From Kalmusia sp. IMI 367209 (lineage: Eukaryota > Ascomycota > Dothideomycetes > Pleosporales > Didymosphaeriaceae): a DNA stretch of 64,000 nt. Below are positions 23,857-36,500 of this stretch, one piece after another. Where the stretch lies: positions 3,348,001 through 3,412,000 of the forward strand of contig JAPEUQ010000002.1 in NCBI GenBank assembly GCA_027946365.1, written 5' to 3'. Below the pieces are notes generated by a model, which did not search any database, had not been told where the DNA came from, and worked only from the letters and a program-made list of their open reading frames with translations. The first letter of the stretch is position 1; every line of letters starts with the position of its first letter. The position numbers were made by a program, and so were the translations under genes.

Positions 23857-26800
23857 GGTGGCGAGTGAGGCGCAGGAGTGAAGTATGTAATGGGACAGAG
23901 TATGGTATGAGCGGACAGGGTTGCCCCAGTGAGGTCACCGCGGGCCAGCTTGCGACGCCACTCAACCACGGTGGAGATACGTGCAGCGTTTGAGGCTGAC
24001 CAGATCGGAGGGTCTACGAGTCGATCTGCGAACAATGCGATGCGGGCCGTGTGCAGCAATGAGCGTGGGGTTGGCGGGGTGTGTGTGTGTGTGTGTGTGT
24101 TTACTGCTGAGTGAAAGGAAGGAAGGAGGTAAGGAAGGAAGGCGCAACTGGTGGCAGCGCAGAGGGAACGTAATAAGAGGCCAGCAGTACGGAGGTGGAG
24201 TCGGGACCCAGAGAAAAAGGATTGCTCGAGTCGCAGCACCTGGCGACGGTTTGCTGTGTGAAGGTTTAACAGAGCGGCACCCCGGTCTCGTCACTGTTTG
24301 GGGTTCGGGGGTCGGGGGAAGCGGGACCACTGCGCTGGGCAAAACGTCGAACCCGGACGAACGACGCGCACACGATACAATGAGGTCAAAGGGGACAATG
24401 GAAAGAAAGGAATTGTGTGTAGTGCGTGCCGGAGAGGAGGCAGCGGGATCACGGAGCAGCTGTGGGAGGTGCGGGCGTCGAAGGGTTTTTCGTCCTGCGC
24501 GAGAGACCGTTTGGGCGCCGCCATCTCATGCGCGTTCATCCCGGAAGTGCTGAGGCCCCTTCCACTAGCGCGGACCTTCATGGCCCGACAGGGGGTTGCA
24601 GAGAGCGAGAGAGGCGGGCAAGGATAGGGGCCGTCGGGGGACATGGGACGAATCTTTAGGGTTCTCCCCCCCGGAGCAGTCTAGCTGCCCTCGCGACGTG
24701 CTTGGCAAATGCTCTCTGCTGCTCACAGTCACATCTCGACGTCCCTCGACCCCGCAGCCCTCACGCATGCCGCCATGCATCACGGGGCTGCTCGATTTAT
24801 CCAGCGCTTCATCTCCTAGCACTCTCCTAGACGCCTAGAGAGCCCGTCTCCTAGACGCGGCGTTCGTGTCTCCGGCGTCCACGTCCGCCTTTGACCGCGG
24901 TCAAGGCATCTCTGGCCGTGCTTACACACGGGCTATCGATGAGAACTCAACCCGTCGGCTACCCGGCCGCCTCGAGTCGCCCGTCGCTCACGAGCACGGA
25001 GCGACTAGCTGAGTACGTGAGTGCACGTAGGAACAACAAACAATCAGAAGAAGCGCACTCAACTCGCGACCTACATGCACTCGTCCAAGGGGTGCATACA
25101 TATTCACCATTATCGTAGTGCAGGTGCTACTGCAAAGGGTGCAGACAGCCAGTGACCACCTTCTAATTCTTTTGAACCGGTCCAATGAGAAAATTGTCGA
25201 CAGTGTGCTGCAGGCCGTACCGTGCGGCACTTCCACATCGGGTCATGAAACTTGGATTGGTGACCCACCGTTGTGCCGTGCTGGACCTTTGCTCGGTTGT
25301 ACACTCGCAAGGAATGCTGGACGCCTACGCAGCTTCACAATATACTTGCCTGCCGGACTAGGTGCCAGACTCCACACAGCTCGCCTAATCAGCTGTCCGT
25401 CACAATCCACACTCTTCGGCCTTGGAATCGCACGCTGTGTCCAAAAGGCAGTCCGCTGGTGAGGCCGAGTGTCCGGCCGTCGAGCGTGATCGAGGAGCGG
25501 GAGCGTGGAGAAGCTGGCCTGTGCACACAACAGCGACCACGGTCTGGGCTGCAGTAGCGTGGGATACGATGTGAGCGTGGCGTGGGATATGAGGCCACAA
25601 ACACGGCGAACTCCCGTATCGATGATGATTTTGCACGATACGGACACAGCAACACGCTGCTTCTTAGTTCCAGCATCCGGAGTCGAGACCGAAATGAGTG
25701 GCTGAACGCCCGAACCGAACACGTTGAGCAATGGCAGCTTTCACGGCAGCACTGACAAATGCCAAGGCGCGACGCTGCAAACAGTGTCCGCTTGCCAGAG
25801 AGGGATGACCATGTTGCTGAGAGCGGTTGACCTTGCACACGAAAGTAGCACAATATTGGAATCACGCGCTGCCTGGCACCAGCCATGGTATTGGCAGCCT
25901 CGGAGAATCGACGAGTATCGGAAAATCAACAAACGCGTCAACAACACGTTCCACCATGCGCGTCGATGCCGATCGACCTCAGCTCGATGAATGAAAATCT
26001 CCGAGTTAGCCGTGAGCTAACGTAACACGACATTCGATACTTGACAAGTAGCCACACACGACGTCGAACGCCACCTCTGTGTTATTATTTGTTGAGCAAG
26101 GGATGAGACATTTTCATCTTACTGAATGGCGGAGGCAGCTCTGGTCTCCTCTCTAGATGAGAACCTGGTCAATGATTCTTCAGCCGCGCAAAACACCTTT
26201 GACTTGTTGATTCTGCGTCTCTGAAGACCGAATTGGCCGGCAATGCGCAGCCTGAGAAATTTAGCGCGACAAGAAGGCGAAGATTCTTGGAAGGCTTAAA
26301 CTCCGAAGTTACAGATGCAAGCCTTAGACCCTGGTGCCCCATCAGCTGTTCTGTAAGTTTGGCAGCACCGTTCTTACCGTCGCACCAATATCTGCATCGA
26401 AGCTGAAAGTGCGCCGGTGTTGTTCTGGTCAAACCTTACTCTGGTAGGACATTTTGAACTTTAAATCTCCTGTTTCACGTGGCAAAACTCAGGGAATTCG
26501 GTCGATATAGCACGTGCAAGGTGGATCAGGGACACTTGATCTTCGTTGCAAGAACCACTTGACGAACGCAGATCAATAGTCTAAGGGTAGCTATGCGTCC
26601 GTCACGACATATAGCCGAAATATGTCAACAGTGACCACATAAGTTGATCCGATCTATGAGATTTTCGAACGTAAGCTGTCTGGTTCAATTGGCAGGGCAT
26701 GCACTCAATCCTCACAGCCTCGGGTCAGAACTTCGAGCACAGTCGTTCTTTATTTGCGTGTCCTAGTAACACAACCCACGATGCATCACGGGAGTTTTGA

Positions 26801-26970
26801 CCCAAGGCTACAGAGCTTTAGGAGGACAGACATGTGGTGGGTAGAGCTCCCCCTCGCGTTAAGCCACTTTAGGCTAACCCCGCCCTGATCAACACTGATC
26901 GCACGCGCTCTCGCACTTAAGCTACGTCTTTCTCGCGCACACAAACATCTAAAGCTAGCCAACCGCAGGA
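23857..26970. other. 3.1-kb gene-free, fairly G+C-rich gap
   Basis: Many long open frames occur on both strands because stop codons are rare in G+C-rich DNA, but none has a motif, a consistent frame or joinable exons. A GT dinucleotide run lies at about 24081-24103, followed by GGAA-type repeats. A short direct repeat of CTCCTAGACG lies near 24823-24860. The outer parts should hold the promoters of the two flanking, outward-pointing genes. Confidence 0.5.
24081..24103. repeat. GT microsatellite
   Basis: About eleven GT units in a row, with GGAAGGAAG-type purine repeats some 25 bases further on. Visible directly; no function inferred. Confidence 0.85.
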
Positions 26971-28238
26971 ATGCTCATAGGGCTATGTGGAGGTAAGCAA
27001 AATTTGGTAATTGATCGCTTCTCGCTCACGTTTGCCAGGAATTTGTGCAGGCAAGTCGTCCATCGCGTCGTATCTCGTCGAAGAGCACGGCTTCAAGCAC
27101 ATCCGGCTCGCGCGCACCGCTACAACACCCACCGTTGAGAAGTCTGCTTCAAACGCCCACGTTCCTCCCGTCGAGCTGAGCTCAATTGATTCGCAATATT
27201 CTTTCTCCACTATCGATGCGCTCCTCGAATTCGTAACCTTGAGATGGAGGGAGAATTGGGTGACGACGGATATATGGGATGAGAAAGTAGTAGATGTTCT
27301 GCTCCGGCGGCCATTCTTCTTGCTGGTTAGCGTCGATGCGCCGGTGAGTGTACGGTGGCAGCGGTTCAGAGACCGGTACGCAACAGTGAGCGGAACGGCA
27401 TCCAAGAAAGTGCTGATAGACTACAGATGTGCCACTAGCCAGCTCACCCCGCCTTCCCTCGAAGACTTTGTCCTTCGCAATGATGAACATCTATTTGCCC
27501 CAGGTACAGGCCTCCAGGTCCTCTTCGAGCGAGCGCAGCTGAAGCTTTTGAATTCCACCACCTCGATAGCATCCCTCCACAGCGCGTTGAACTCGCTAAA
27601 CCTCCCAAACGAAGCACGACTCCGACCCAGTTGGGATCAATACTTCATGCAATTGGCAGACCTGGCAGCGCACCGAAGCAATTGCATGAAGAGGCGCGTC
27701 GGATGTGTCATCGTGCGCGAGAAAAGAGTGATAAGTACAGGCTACAATGGCACGCCGCGGGGCATGACCAACTGTAATGAGGGTGGATGTAAGGCTCACA
27801 TATCCCAACCCAAGCTGGACTAACCAGCCTACAGGCCCTAGGTGCAACAGTGCCGCCAAAGGTGGAGCTGACCTCTCGACCTGCCTCTGCCTCCATGCCG
27901 AAGAAAATGCACTCCTAGAAGCCGGTCGCGATCGCATTGGAGCAACATCGACCCTATACTGCAACACATGTCCATGCCTGACATGCAGCGTCAAGATCAC
28001 CCAGGTGGGCATAAGCGAAGTGGTCTATAACCAGGGCTATATGGTCGATACTAAGACGGCAGAAATTTTTGCCGAGAGTGGTGTTCGATTAAGGCAGTTT
28101 TCTCCTCCACGGGAGGGTCTCGTCGACCTTTCTTTAGGTCTTGCACAGGATACGATAAGCGGCGCAGAAGAATCGGGCAAGATAGAAGATATCCGGGAAA
28201 TTTTGAATGACGAAAACTTTGTACGCCCTTTACGATAA
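26971..28238 (+). CDS. DCD1: Deoxycytidylate (dCMP) deaminase
   Basis: Three exons (26971-26992, 27039-27788, 27835-28238) separated by two 46-base introns give 391 residues. The C-terminal half is the zinc deaminase fold: HAEENALLEAG (zinc His about 278, catalytic Glu about 280) and PCLTC at about 304-308 with the other zinc cysteines. The substrate-side motifs GYNGTPRGMTNC and NCMKRRVGCVIV are also present. It converts dCMP to dUMP for dTMP synthesis. The N-terminal 220 residues begin with a P-loop-like GLCGGICAGKSS and look like a degenerate nucleotide-kinase domain, as in other fungal Dcd1 proteins. The start is fixed by the 22-base first exon, which completes the P-loop. Confidence 0.93.
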
Positions 28239-29201
28239 CGCAAATATTCCTAGATGCAAACAATCAAGATACCCCATTATTGATGCTCTCGACCAGCCTC
28301 CTAGTGTCACAACCACAAAACATATTCAGTCAGGTCTCACTCCGCCACCGTACCACACACTATCCCCTTCCATCGTCAACAATGCCCCAAACCCGAAACG
28401 TTCGACGCACTTACAAGAGCTAAAAAGAAGTTAGTAACTAGTCAACGTACAGACCAGAAGTTGGCTAGCGGCACCACTCCTAGCCGAGGCATCCTGCCAC
28501 CAAAAAAAACATACAACAGCGGGTATTCGCTAGTCGTCACCGACCTAACTACCACCGGTACCCTGCTTAAGTACAGCTGAGCGAACGGGAAGCCCAATTT
28601 TCTCCGCATCACTCAACCATTGATATCGCTAAATGTACTGTATACGATAATCACTAAGCTGGCTAATTGGGCTTGGATCCCTGAGCTCCCAGATCCAGGC
28701 TTCAGGCTTCGGGGTCCAGTACCGTAAACATCTGCCCATAAGCTCCAGAGCTAATCGAAATAGCTAAGTGTAGAACAAGGTCTGAACAAATCAGACTCTT
28801 ATCCTCCTCAGAAAAGTGGGTACTTCGTCCAGTTCTAGTGTTTTGATTGGTTCTCGCTGTAGTCAGGTCTGGAGCTTATGGGCAGGTTTTCACGGTATCC
28901 AAATAAAACACCGGAAAAACAACCGACCGTAAACGCGACTGTCGTAACGCCCCAATCTCGCCAATAGCCGAAACTTTGCTCTACGACATAACCGTGTCAT
29001 GTGCACGTGTTAATGTGATGCTTGCAACTTGGTACTGAACTGTGGTTAGGAGCCTGAAACTCAACCATGGTCCTCAGAAGCCAACACAGCCTGATTTATT
29101 TAAATTCTTTCGATTAGCCCCAATGATCAAAGCAGCTGTCTCTCGCGTTTATATTATGCTTATTCCTTCACTCAATCGTTCCTAGCCCGCGAGCCTTACA
29201 G
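28239..29201. other. A+T-richer gap holding a MITE-like element
   Basis: No gene. It contains the inverted-repeat element at 28722-28895, and a 9-base inverted pair around 28591 and 28665. Confidence 0.5.
28722..28895. mobile_element. MITE-like element with 28-bp terminal inverted repeats and TA duplication
   Basis: The left end from 28722 and the reverse complement of the right end to 28895 share CCGT, differ over about six bases, then match exactly for CTGCCCATAAGCTCCAGA. Both ends are flanked by TA (28720-28721 and 28896-28897), the target-site duplication of Tc1/mariner-type elements. The roughly 118-base interior has no reading frame. Size and structure fit a non-autonomous miniature element; the parent transposase is not in the window. 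Confidence 0.7.
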
Positions 29202-29984
29202 ATGGAGTCCCTATACCCCTTCCCAGACGACGTTATCATCGAAGACAGATCGTCAGCACTCGAATATGGCCATGCAATATTTAAGAAAAGTCCTATTAAA
29301 CGCTGCCTTGTAATGTGGGTTGATGCATCTATAACAAAATACCCCCCAGTAAAAAGAGCAAATAGGCTTGCAGCCTCCGCAGTCCGATACCTTAATATCC
29401 CAACACAGCGTTGGATAGAGTCAGTTACCCTTAACACTCTTTATTACGGCGCTCCATTTGCCTATGAGGCAGAATTTATTGCTATTAAGGAAGCTTTCCG
29501 CATTGCATATAAATTGACAGAAAATTTCGACCGTCTTATAATATTGTCAGATTGCCAGCAAATTCTTAGGAGCCTGAAAAGAAAAGGAATATTAAGATTT
29601 AGCTCTCTGACAACGCCAGGCTTGGTAGATGAGCTCCTTTTCTACGCAAATTCGTTATATAACTTTGGTATTACTGTTGAGCTTCGATGGGTTCCATCGC
29701 ACTCTTTAGTTGAGGGGAATGAACGAGTAGATAAGCTTGCGAGGCGAATCAGGCGGTCCGCACAGTTTATCTTAATGCAAGAAGCATCCAACCATATTAT
29801 TAAGGACTTGGCTCTTACTACAAGCTCACGGGGATCGCTTCGTCAAGCTTTGTTTAGGAAGAGTCATGGCGGTAGGGTGATGGAGGAGAGAACTTTGAAT
29901 TCTCGAAGCGAATTATTTGACCAACTCCCGACATCATACGATATCCCACCTGATGATCCACCCACAGCTCTTCTAATACAATAA
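29202..29984 (+). CDS. RNase H-like protein, likely retroelement-derived
   Basis: One intact exon of 260 residues with the order of acidic motifs of type-1 RNase H: WVDAS, AYEAEFIAIKEAF, ILSDCQQIL and VPSHSLVEGNERVDKLAR. The last is the usual retroelement RNase H ending. No reverse transcriptase motif (YxDD) is found in the neighbourhood, so this is either a detached RNase H from a LINE-type element or a domesticated copy. Its A+T-rich codon use differs from the housekeeping genes to the left, consistent with mobile origin. It lies just beyond the MITE-like element. Confidence 0.65.
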   Translation: MESLYPFPDDVIIEDRSSALEYGHAIFKKSPIKRCLVMWVDASITKYPPVKRANRLAASAVRYLNIPTQRWIESVTLNTLYYGAPFAYEAEFIAIKEAFRIAYKLTENFDRLIILSDCQQILRSLKRKGILRFSSLTTPGLVDELLFYANSLYNFGITVELRWVPSHSLVEGNERVDKLARRIRRSAQFILMQEASNHIIKDLALTTSSRGSLRQALFRKSHGGRVMEERTLNSRSELFDQLPTSYDIPPDDPPTALLIQ

Positions 29985-32900
29985 AGGAATTTACGAGTAT
30001 ATGGAAACAGGAAGAAGCCATTGTAAAAGCGAGAGAGGGATGGAATCGCTTAGGTATAAACTCCCATAACACCTAGCACCGTGCTTTAAGCAAATAGTAT
30101 CCTGGGGCCTAAAAGTATTGCGCGAAAAGAGTATCGGAGTAACGATGAAGGGATCGAGCGATGGCGAGGAAACCGAGACTGAATACACCGTGCGAGGATC
30201 GAAGAGTATAGATGGTTAAAGGGTATCAAGCAGCATCGAGTGCTCTGATCGTCCTAGATCACAAAGGTCGTTACGACTTGTCAGCTAGTGCACAACCTTA
30301 GCTGAGTGGTGCGGTGCGAACGATCCGAAGAACCATAAACCCGACCCTCCTAGTGTCAACAGTTGCCCCTCAAGGAATCGAACCCCTAGCAAAACCCTTG
30401 CAGCCGAAGCCACTACTGTAGCGAGGTACAGGAGTGCCACAGCCAGCTGCAAGTCGGTCGTGACATTTCAGAGAGTCCAACCTTATTGTATGTCATGGGA
30501 GGTGATGACGATGCGTCGATAAGCCCTTGGATAGCTGTTAGTGAAACCAGCAAGGTATTGATGGCAAGGCATACCGGAAGCTCCTGATGAAGAAACATGT
30601 CGCAGCACAGGCGTAGTGGACAATGACGAAGGTATATCCAATCAAGAAGACGAAAAGATGGAAGATAGAAGATGGAAGATGGAAGATAGAAGATGAAAGA
30701 TGGAAGACAAAAAGATGGAAGATGGAAGACGAAAAGATGGAAGATGGAAGATGGAGGGCGGAGGAAGGAATATAAAGGGTGGAGTATGGAAGATGGAAGT
30801 TGCAGGATGAAGATTGACCTTACGATGACGTTTGTTTATTTATTGTGAGTCAAGAACACAGTCGCAATGTGATTGTTTCCCCATCGAAGGAGGTGCAGCT
30901 TCCACCCATATATGCCAGCAGGAGCGGCCCATGGTGTTCTGCATGACTAGCGTGACGTAAATGCGATGATTTTCTCCCATTCACAAGCTGCATGCTCAAA
31001 AGGCTGGAAGAGTTGAACACTTATCTAGGGTTTAATTAACACAATATTTCTACATCTTACGCATATTGCTTACTAGCCCTTGAAATTCTTCTCTTCTATT
31101 TTAGTCGAGCTGCAGCTCGGATGTAAGAAACGTCGACTGTGTGTCTTGTGCCATAGCGAGGTGCTAATTGTTGCTATCTGTATTATTCAAGTGAGTTTGC
31201 GCGTGGAGGTCAAAAGGAGGGAACAGGGAAGGAAAGGAGGGAGGCTGATGTTTAGGGAGGTAGCCGCTATGGCTAGGCCACACGATAAGTCGATAATAGG
31301 TAAACGATAAATCAGTACGCTGCTAAAGATTAAGACGTACTGTATCTTAATTCTAGTAAGCCACCGCAAATTCGCCAGACGCAGTCTGGTAATTAGTAAA
31401 CGGAATATCGAAGTCGGCACTAAGTCACGTTAACTGTTCCTGGAAACAGTCCCTTAATAAATGACAGGGTGGAGAGGAAATCTAGCCACAGGTTTCTTGC
31501 TTAGCACCCACAGCAACGTCTTCGTAAGTGATGGTTTTGCCTCCGTTAACCGTCGCCATGGCGTCTTCGCTGAAACCACCGCCGCCCCACCCTCTGCTCA
31601 TTTGCTAAATGTAACTACGCGTACTGGCATTCTAGTAGGGTTTCTGATGCAAAGAGGTATCCAGGCATACGTTACACAAAGCATAGTAAACATAATCCCA
31701 GTGCCCTCAAGATTGCCACTTATAGAGAAACTCAAATCAAGTAAGCCGACAGCGACTCGGGATTTTAGAAATTTGCTGACTCAGTATATCTATATTCTGT
31801 CCATTCCTTCCGCCGCGTCGTGTTAGCATCATAGCTATAGGACTCGTCCCGTTGTCTCTCTAACGTCATCAAGCGCCCCCCGCATGCCTTTATCACCCTT
31901 GATAGAAGCTTCGATCTTTGAACAGCGATCCTATACGGAGCGCCTGTGGGGCTCTCACTCTAGGCGGGGGTGGCTGACGTACGGCTTTCAGACGAGAAAA
32001 GAATCGATGTATCTTTACGGCTGTAGCACTCAGTCTGTCCCAGTAAGGCCTATTCAAATGTTTCCTAACCGCGTTTAGAAAATCTTTATTATATAACACA
32101 TCTCTACCCATATCCTTAACGATTAATAACTGAAGCTTAATAGGTAACTTCGTACATGCCATCTCTAGGACACTAGATAAGTAGAGACTATGCTAAACTT
32201 CAAGGACGAGTTGATCTTCCGAGGGTTGGACTGTTCAAACCTCCTTAGACTGCTAGGCTTCCTGATAGTCTACATCTTTCGTGACACTCCACATTCAACC
32301 CAGTTAGATTAAAATAACATTCTATCTAGCACAGACATTGATAGCGAAAAGCTTTTGTCTTCATATAACTGCATCCAGCTGTGTAATAGGCATTACGCGT
32401 ATATTGAGAGAATGGTTGAGAAGTTTGTAGGATATCTTTGAACGTATCGTAAGATAAGTTGGTACCACAGACGTCTTTCCTTTTGGGACAGCATTCTACG
32501 GCATGCTCCACACTTGATTGACTGGCAGCGTATTGCTCCAACTCCACGAAGTTTCGTCGTTCTTAGCATACTATAACTATTTATCTCTTCTGAGATTCTT
32601 GAGCGTTACTGGGCAATAAGGAAGTGGGGATTACAAGCTAAAGACAATGTTCAGGTCCCTGCACCAAAAGCTGAAGACTATCAGTAAGCGCTGATGCTTG
32701 ACACCTAGCCCATAAGCATTAGCAATTTGGGGGCAGAGAGCTTCTAAGTCAATCAGGCTATCTGCGGACTTCGCTGTTTTAATAAGGTTTAATTGCGGCG
32801 CTAAACTATCGTCAAAAAACAGGGAACGGTGTCTATACTTTGATCTCGTGACCTGTAATCTGTACTAAATTTCAGTTTACGGTACCTTGGCAGATGGCAG

Positions 32901-33523
32901 AGCGATGAGGAAAACCAATTCTCAAGATCCTATGGTCGTATGTGCTTGTTATGGACGAAAAGTGCAATAATATAGCAAATGATGCTTGCGTCTTGCTGTT
33001 GAAAACTCACTCAGCGTGTTATCATAGGTGTCAGATCATAGCAACATTGAACTGCAGGACTAGTCACTACAAGGCTTCTCTTCCATCTAAAGATTCGCTG
33101 ACTCATTTAGGTACGCTGCTGGGTTTTGCGAGATAACTCCCTCCCAGCACACGAATAACCTTCACACATCGTTATGCTTGATTGATAGACTTACTGGTAT
33201 TAAACTACGTAAAGGCAATACCTATGTATGTATCCGTACTCAATACAGGCAAAAAGAACAGCAGATTTCCCTCCTGCTAGTTTACCAAGTTGCGTGCGTC
33301 GACTGTTTGAACGAATGCTGCATGTTGCTTGATAGACTTTATCACATGACTTATTCGCCAAGCAGATATCCAGCCTTGCTTCACCCACTCCAGAACAGCT
33401 TAGGCAAACCTGCTAAATACCTATGCTGACAGCTCCACTCAGCCGAAACAAGCGTAGCTGCTAAAAGACTAACACTTAGAGACAAGAATAGAGGATAACA
33501 ATCTACGGATTTTACAGGACACG
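29985..33523. other. A+T-rich island without a supported gene
   Basis: Short frames only, with frequent TAA/TAG and many A/T runs, as expected for old mobile-element debris. It includes the heptamer satellite at 30651-30795. A sequence resembling a tRNA T-arm near 30373 has no matching acceptor stem. No complete element could be delimited. Confidence 0.45.
30651..30795. repeat. Degenerate GGAAGAT heptamer satellite
   Basis: The sequence is built from repeated units of GATGGAA/GATAGAA with occasional insertions (GACAAAAA, GACGAAAA), almost pure purine on the plus strand. Edges are fuzzy. Confidence 0.8.
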
Positions 33524-36500
33524 ATGCCTGTAGGTTTCGGCTTCTCCGTTGGTGACTTTCTCGCAGTACTCAAGCTCGTCGAAACCGTAATCGATGCCCT
33601 TCGCGAATCCTCTTACGCGAGCTCCTCATTCCGCTCACTGATCAACGAGCTTTATGCTCTAGAACAGGCGCTCCTTCATGTCAAACGTCTCGACCCCGAC
33701 ATCTGTCATAGTGTCGAGATAGTCGCTTTACAGCAAGCCGCGTCGCAGTGCCAGCGGACGATTGATATGTTTTATGGGAAGATACAGAAGGATCAGCCTC
33801 ATCTACAACAAGGCGGAACAGACTCAAAGATTAAGGATGCGTGGGTTAAGATTAAGTGGACTTTATGTAAAGAGGATGATTTGGAGAGATTCAGAGCGGA
33901 GATCAGAGGCCATACAAGCAGCATTACAATTTTGCTGTTGACTTTCCAAAATGGGAGCAATGAAAGTACAGGAGTCCCACCAGAAAAGCCTCGCCAGGAG
34001 GATGCAGGATTTCTCATCTCAAGCAATGGGCGTTCTCAGCACAGTCACCGACAACGTCGCTCGGAGCGTTCAGCAGGGCCGAGCATTGCTTGAATCAAGC
34101 GCTCAAATAGTCCATACTAATTTACGTATCTTTCAGATCGTGCACGACATTCAGCTGTCCATCCTCCGGATTCCAGGGCAGACTCAGAGCAGACAACCAG
34201 TATATCTAATCGATCCATTTAGTAATCTCACAGCACCACAAAATATCTGCTTTTATCCAGGACAAAGAGTTGCGATGAGCATGATATTCAAGGGGCAACA
34301 CAGAGGCGTCAGCTCTTCATGTCCGAGCTGTGGAACGGATCATCAGGAGGCCACAGGGAAGGAAATCACATGGTGAGTTGAACCTAAATATAATGAGTGC
34401 ATTATATCGATTCTCACTTGCATAGCATCGTTTGTGGTGCCGTCTTCCGCCGAATTGAGGAAGTTATCGAAGATATACCAGAAACGAGTAGTATTTCTAG
34501 TGGCGATTCAGGCCCTGAAGATTTGATAGAAGGATCAGTCAATGGACCAGCAAAGCCATCGAAGATACGAAAACAAGAAGAGGATGTAGTACTAAAACAT
34601 CGCCATTCCGGCGTACTACAAAGACTTTCAGAGCATGACTTCGACCGTGTGGCTCACAAGGCGTACTCGTGGCTGCATGAGTTGGATGATGTGGGTTACA
34701 GTCGGTCTGACATTGCCAAGTTGCTGCTTGAGGAGGCGAACGATGCTCCATGGATTTACTTCACACCTCGAGATGGACTACCTCCGGATTTAGGCAAACA
34801 ACAACCGAAATCGCTACCTGAAAACTCTGAGGGTATGGTGCCCCACAGCCCTCCGTGGCAATCCAAGCGACATGACGTTGAGATGATGATCCAACAACTC
34901 TGCGGTCTCGGTGGCATCGCCCCTATATCTCGGTCCTTGGAAGATTGGAATGGAGAGGTCACTTTTCAGAAGGAATACTCTGTATCTCTTATATCTTACG
35001 CGAGCTCTTCAAAGAGAGAAGAATATCCCGGATCGGTGCTACTTTTCCGACTCAAACGAGTTCTCACAAATTTCTGTGAGGCGACCGAGGTCCTCCGGAA
35101 AGCTCAACTTTGTTTCGATCACTTCACTATTGTTCGAGCGGATACCTCGTCTGCAGATTCGCAGATCACGGGACCTGGTAGGGTAGAGCTACTGAGGATT
35201 GATATTGCTCAGGCTATTGCCCTTCGTAACGAGGTCGACCAACTTCTATTTAGTAGCGGTGTTGACACGCTAGATCTTTCGAAGACTCGGGACATCGCCG
35301 CGAAAATACTTCAACCACTTATCCCCAGCGGTTTAGAGTTGCCCATGGAGTTGATCACAGCCAGTGACATACTTCATTTATGCTGTTTGACCGCACAGTT
35401 TCTATGTTTTGGCCTTGTTTCTTTCTGTCAAGGACACGTTGGTGCACTTGAGTTATTCTTTGTCAATCGTCCCCAGATACAGTCGATACTCCTGGGGAGT
35501 CATGTCTTGAATGGGAAAAAGTGGCATCGAACTCCTCATATCCAAGTAGGCCTTTCAAATTTTACGTGCTTGAGCCAAATGACTGGGGGCCCACTTCTCA
35601 CGTTCAGCATGTCAAAGGGATGGTTTGAATTAAGCATTTATGATGCCATTCCGGAGCTAGGACTGGATAATTTCTCTTCCCAACTGCTCGGAGGCGATCT
35701 CACTGAGGTGCCTAACAACGAAAAGGAGCACCATTTAGAGGCTATAGCCGACGATATCGTGTACACTTGGGGCCCTGGCCATTTTATCACATCCGACAGC
35801 GACAGATCAATGCTGCGAGCTATCCATGTTGGCGGTGGTGTCATATATCTTAAAGATCAATCTTCCAGCGAGTTCCACTGGGAAGAGGGATGTGGACCAG
35901 AAAACAATCTTCAAGCAATTTTTCCTCGGCGAAGCAAACTTATCGTCGGAGCACTAGTTATAGAGAATCCAAACCCATGCACATCCTGGCAATGCCGGAG
36001 AAATGGAAAGAATCTGGTATATTTAGGCGTTGAATCACCCAGATGGGAGCCTTACCAAAGACAATTCGGAGCACAGGTCGGACCGGACAATGCTGCCTTT
36101 CAAGGTAACCAAATGTGGCAGAAGATCCCACCAATATTTCTAAAGCAATATCAGCTCGATCAGGAAGAGATCGAGCTCTTGGATTTCATGGGTTGTTATG
36201 TGGGCGTCCAAGTGAGCTGCTGCACGGGTGTAGCGCGCCGAGTCTCACTGCAGAAACTCCTATCTGAGTTGTTACCGATATTCTACCAAACATATTCTAC
36301 TCAAATTTCCTGGCATGATTGGAAAAATAAGTACGAGATCATGAGTGGGCTGAACGGACAAGATTTTTGTGGGTGGCTGCACAGATTGTCTTGTCAATTC
36401 CCCGAAGCTCGTGCAGACCTCATGAGGACTATTAGCCGCATACTCAACATCCTCAAGCCTACAGGGCTGAGTCGAGATCAGACATACCTTCTGATTGCAT

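Noticed and set aside
25243..25886. Two overlapping minus-strand frames of about 165 codons
   Set aside because: Composition reflects G+C-rich non-coding DNA. No motif and no conserved-looking segment.
30360..30420. Possible tRNA on the minus strand, from a GGTTCGATTCC-like T-arm
   Set aside because: The T-stem is mostly wobble pairs and no 5' acceptor strand pairs with the GGGGCA end. D and anticodon arms cannot be folded.
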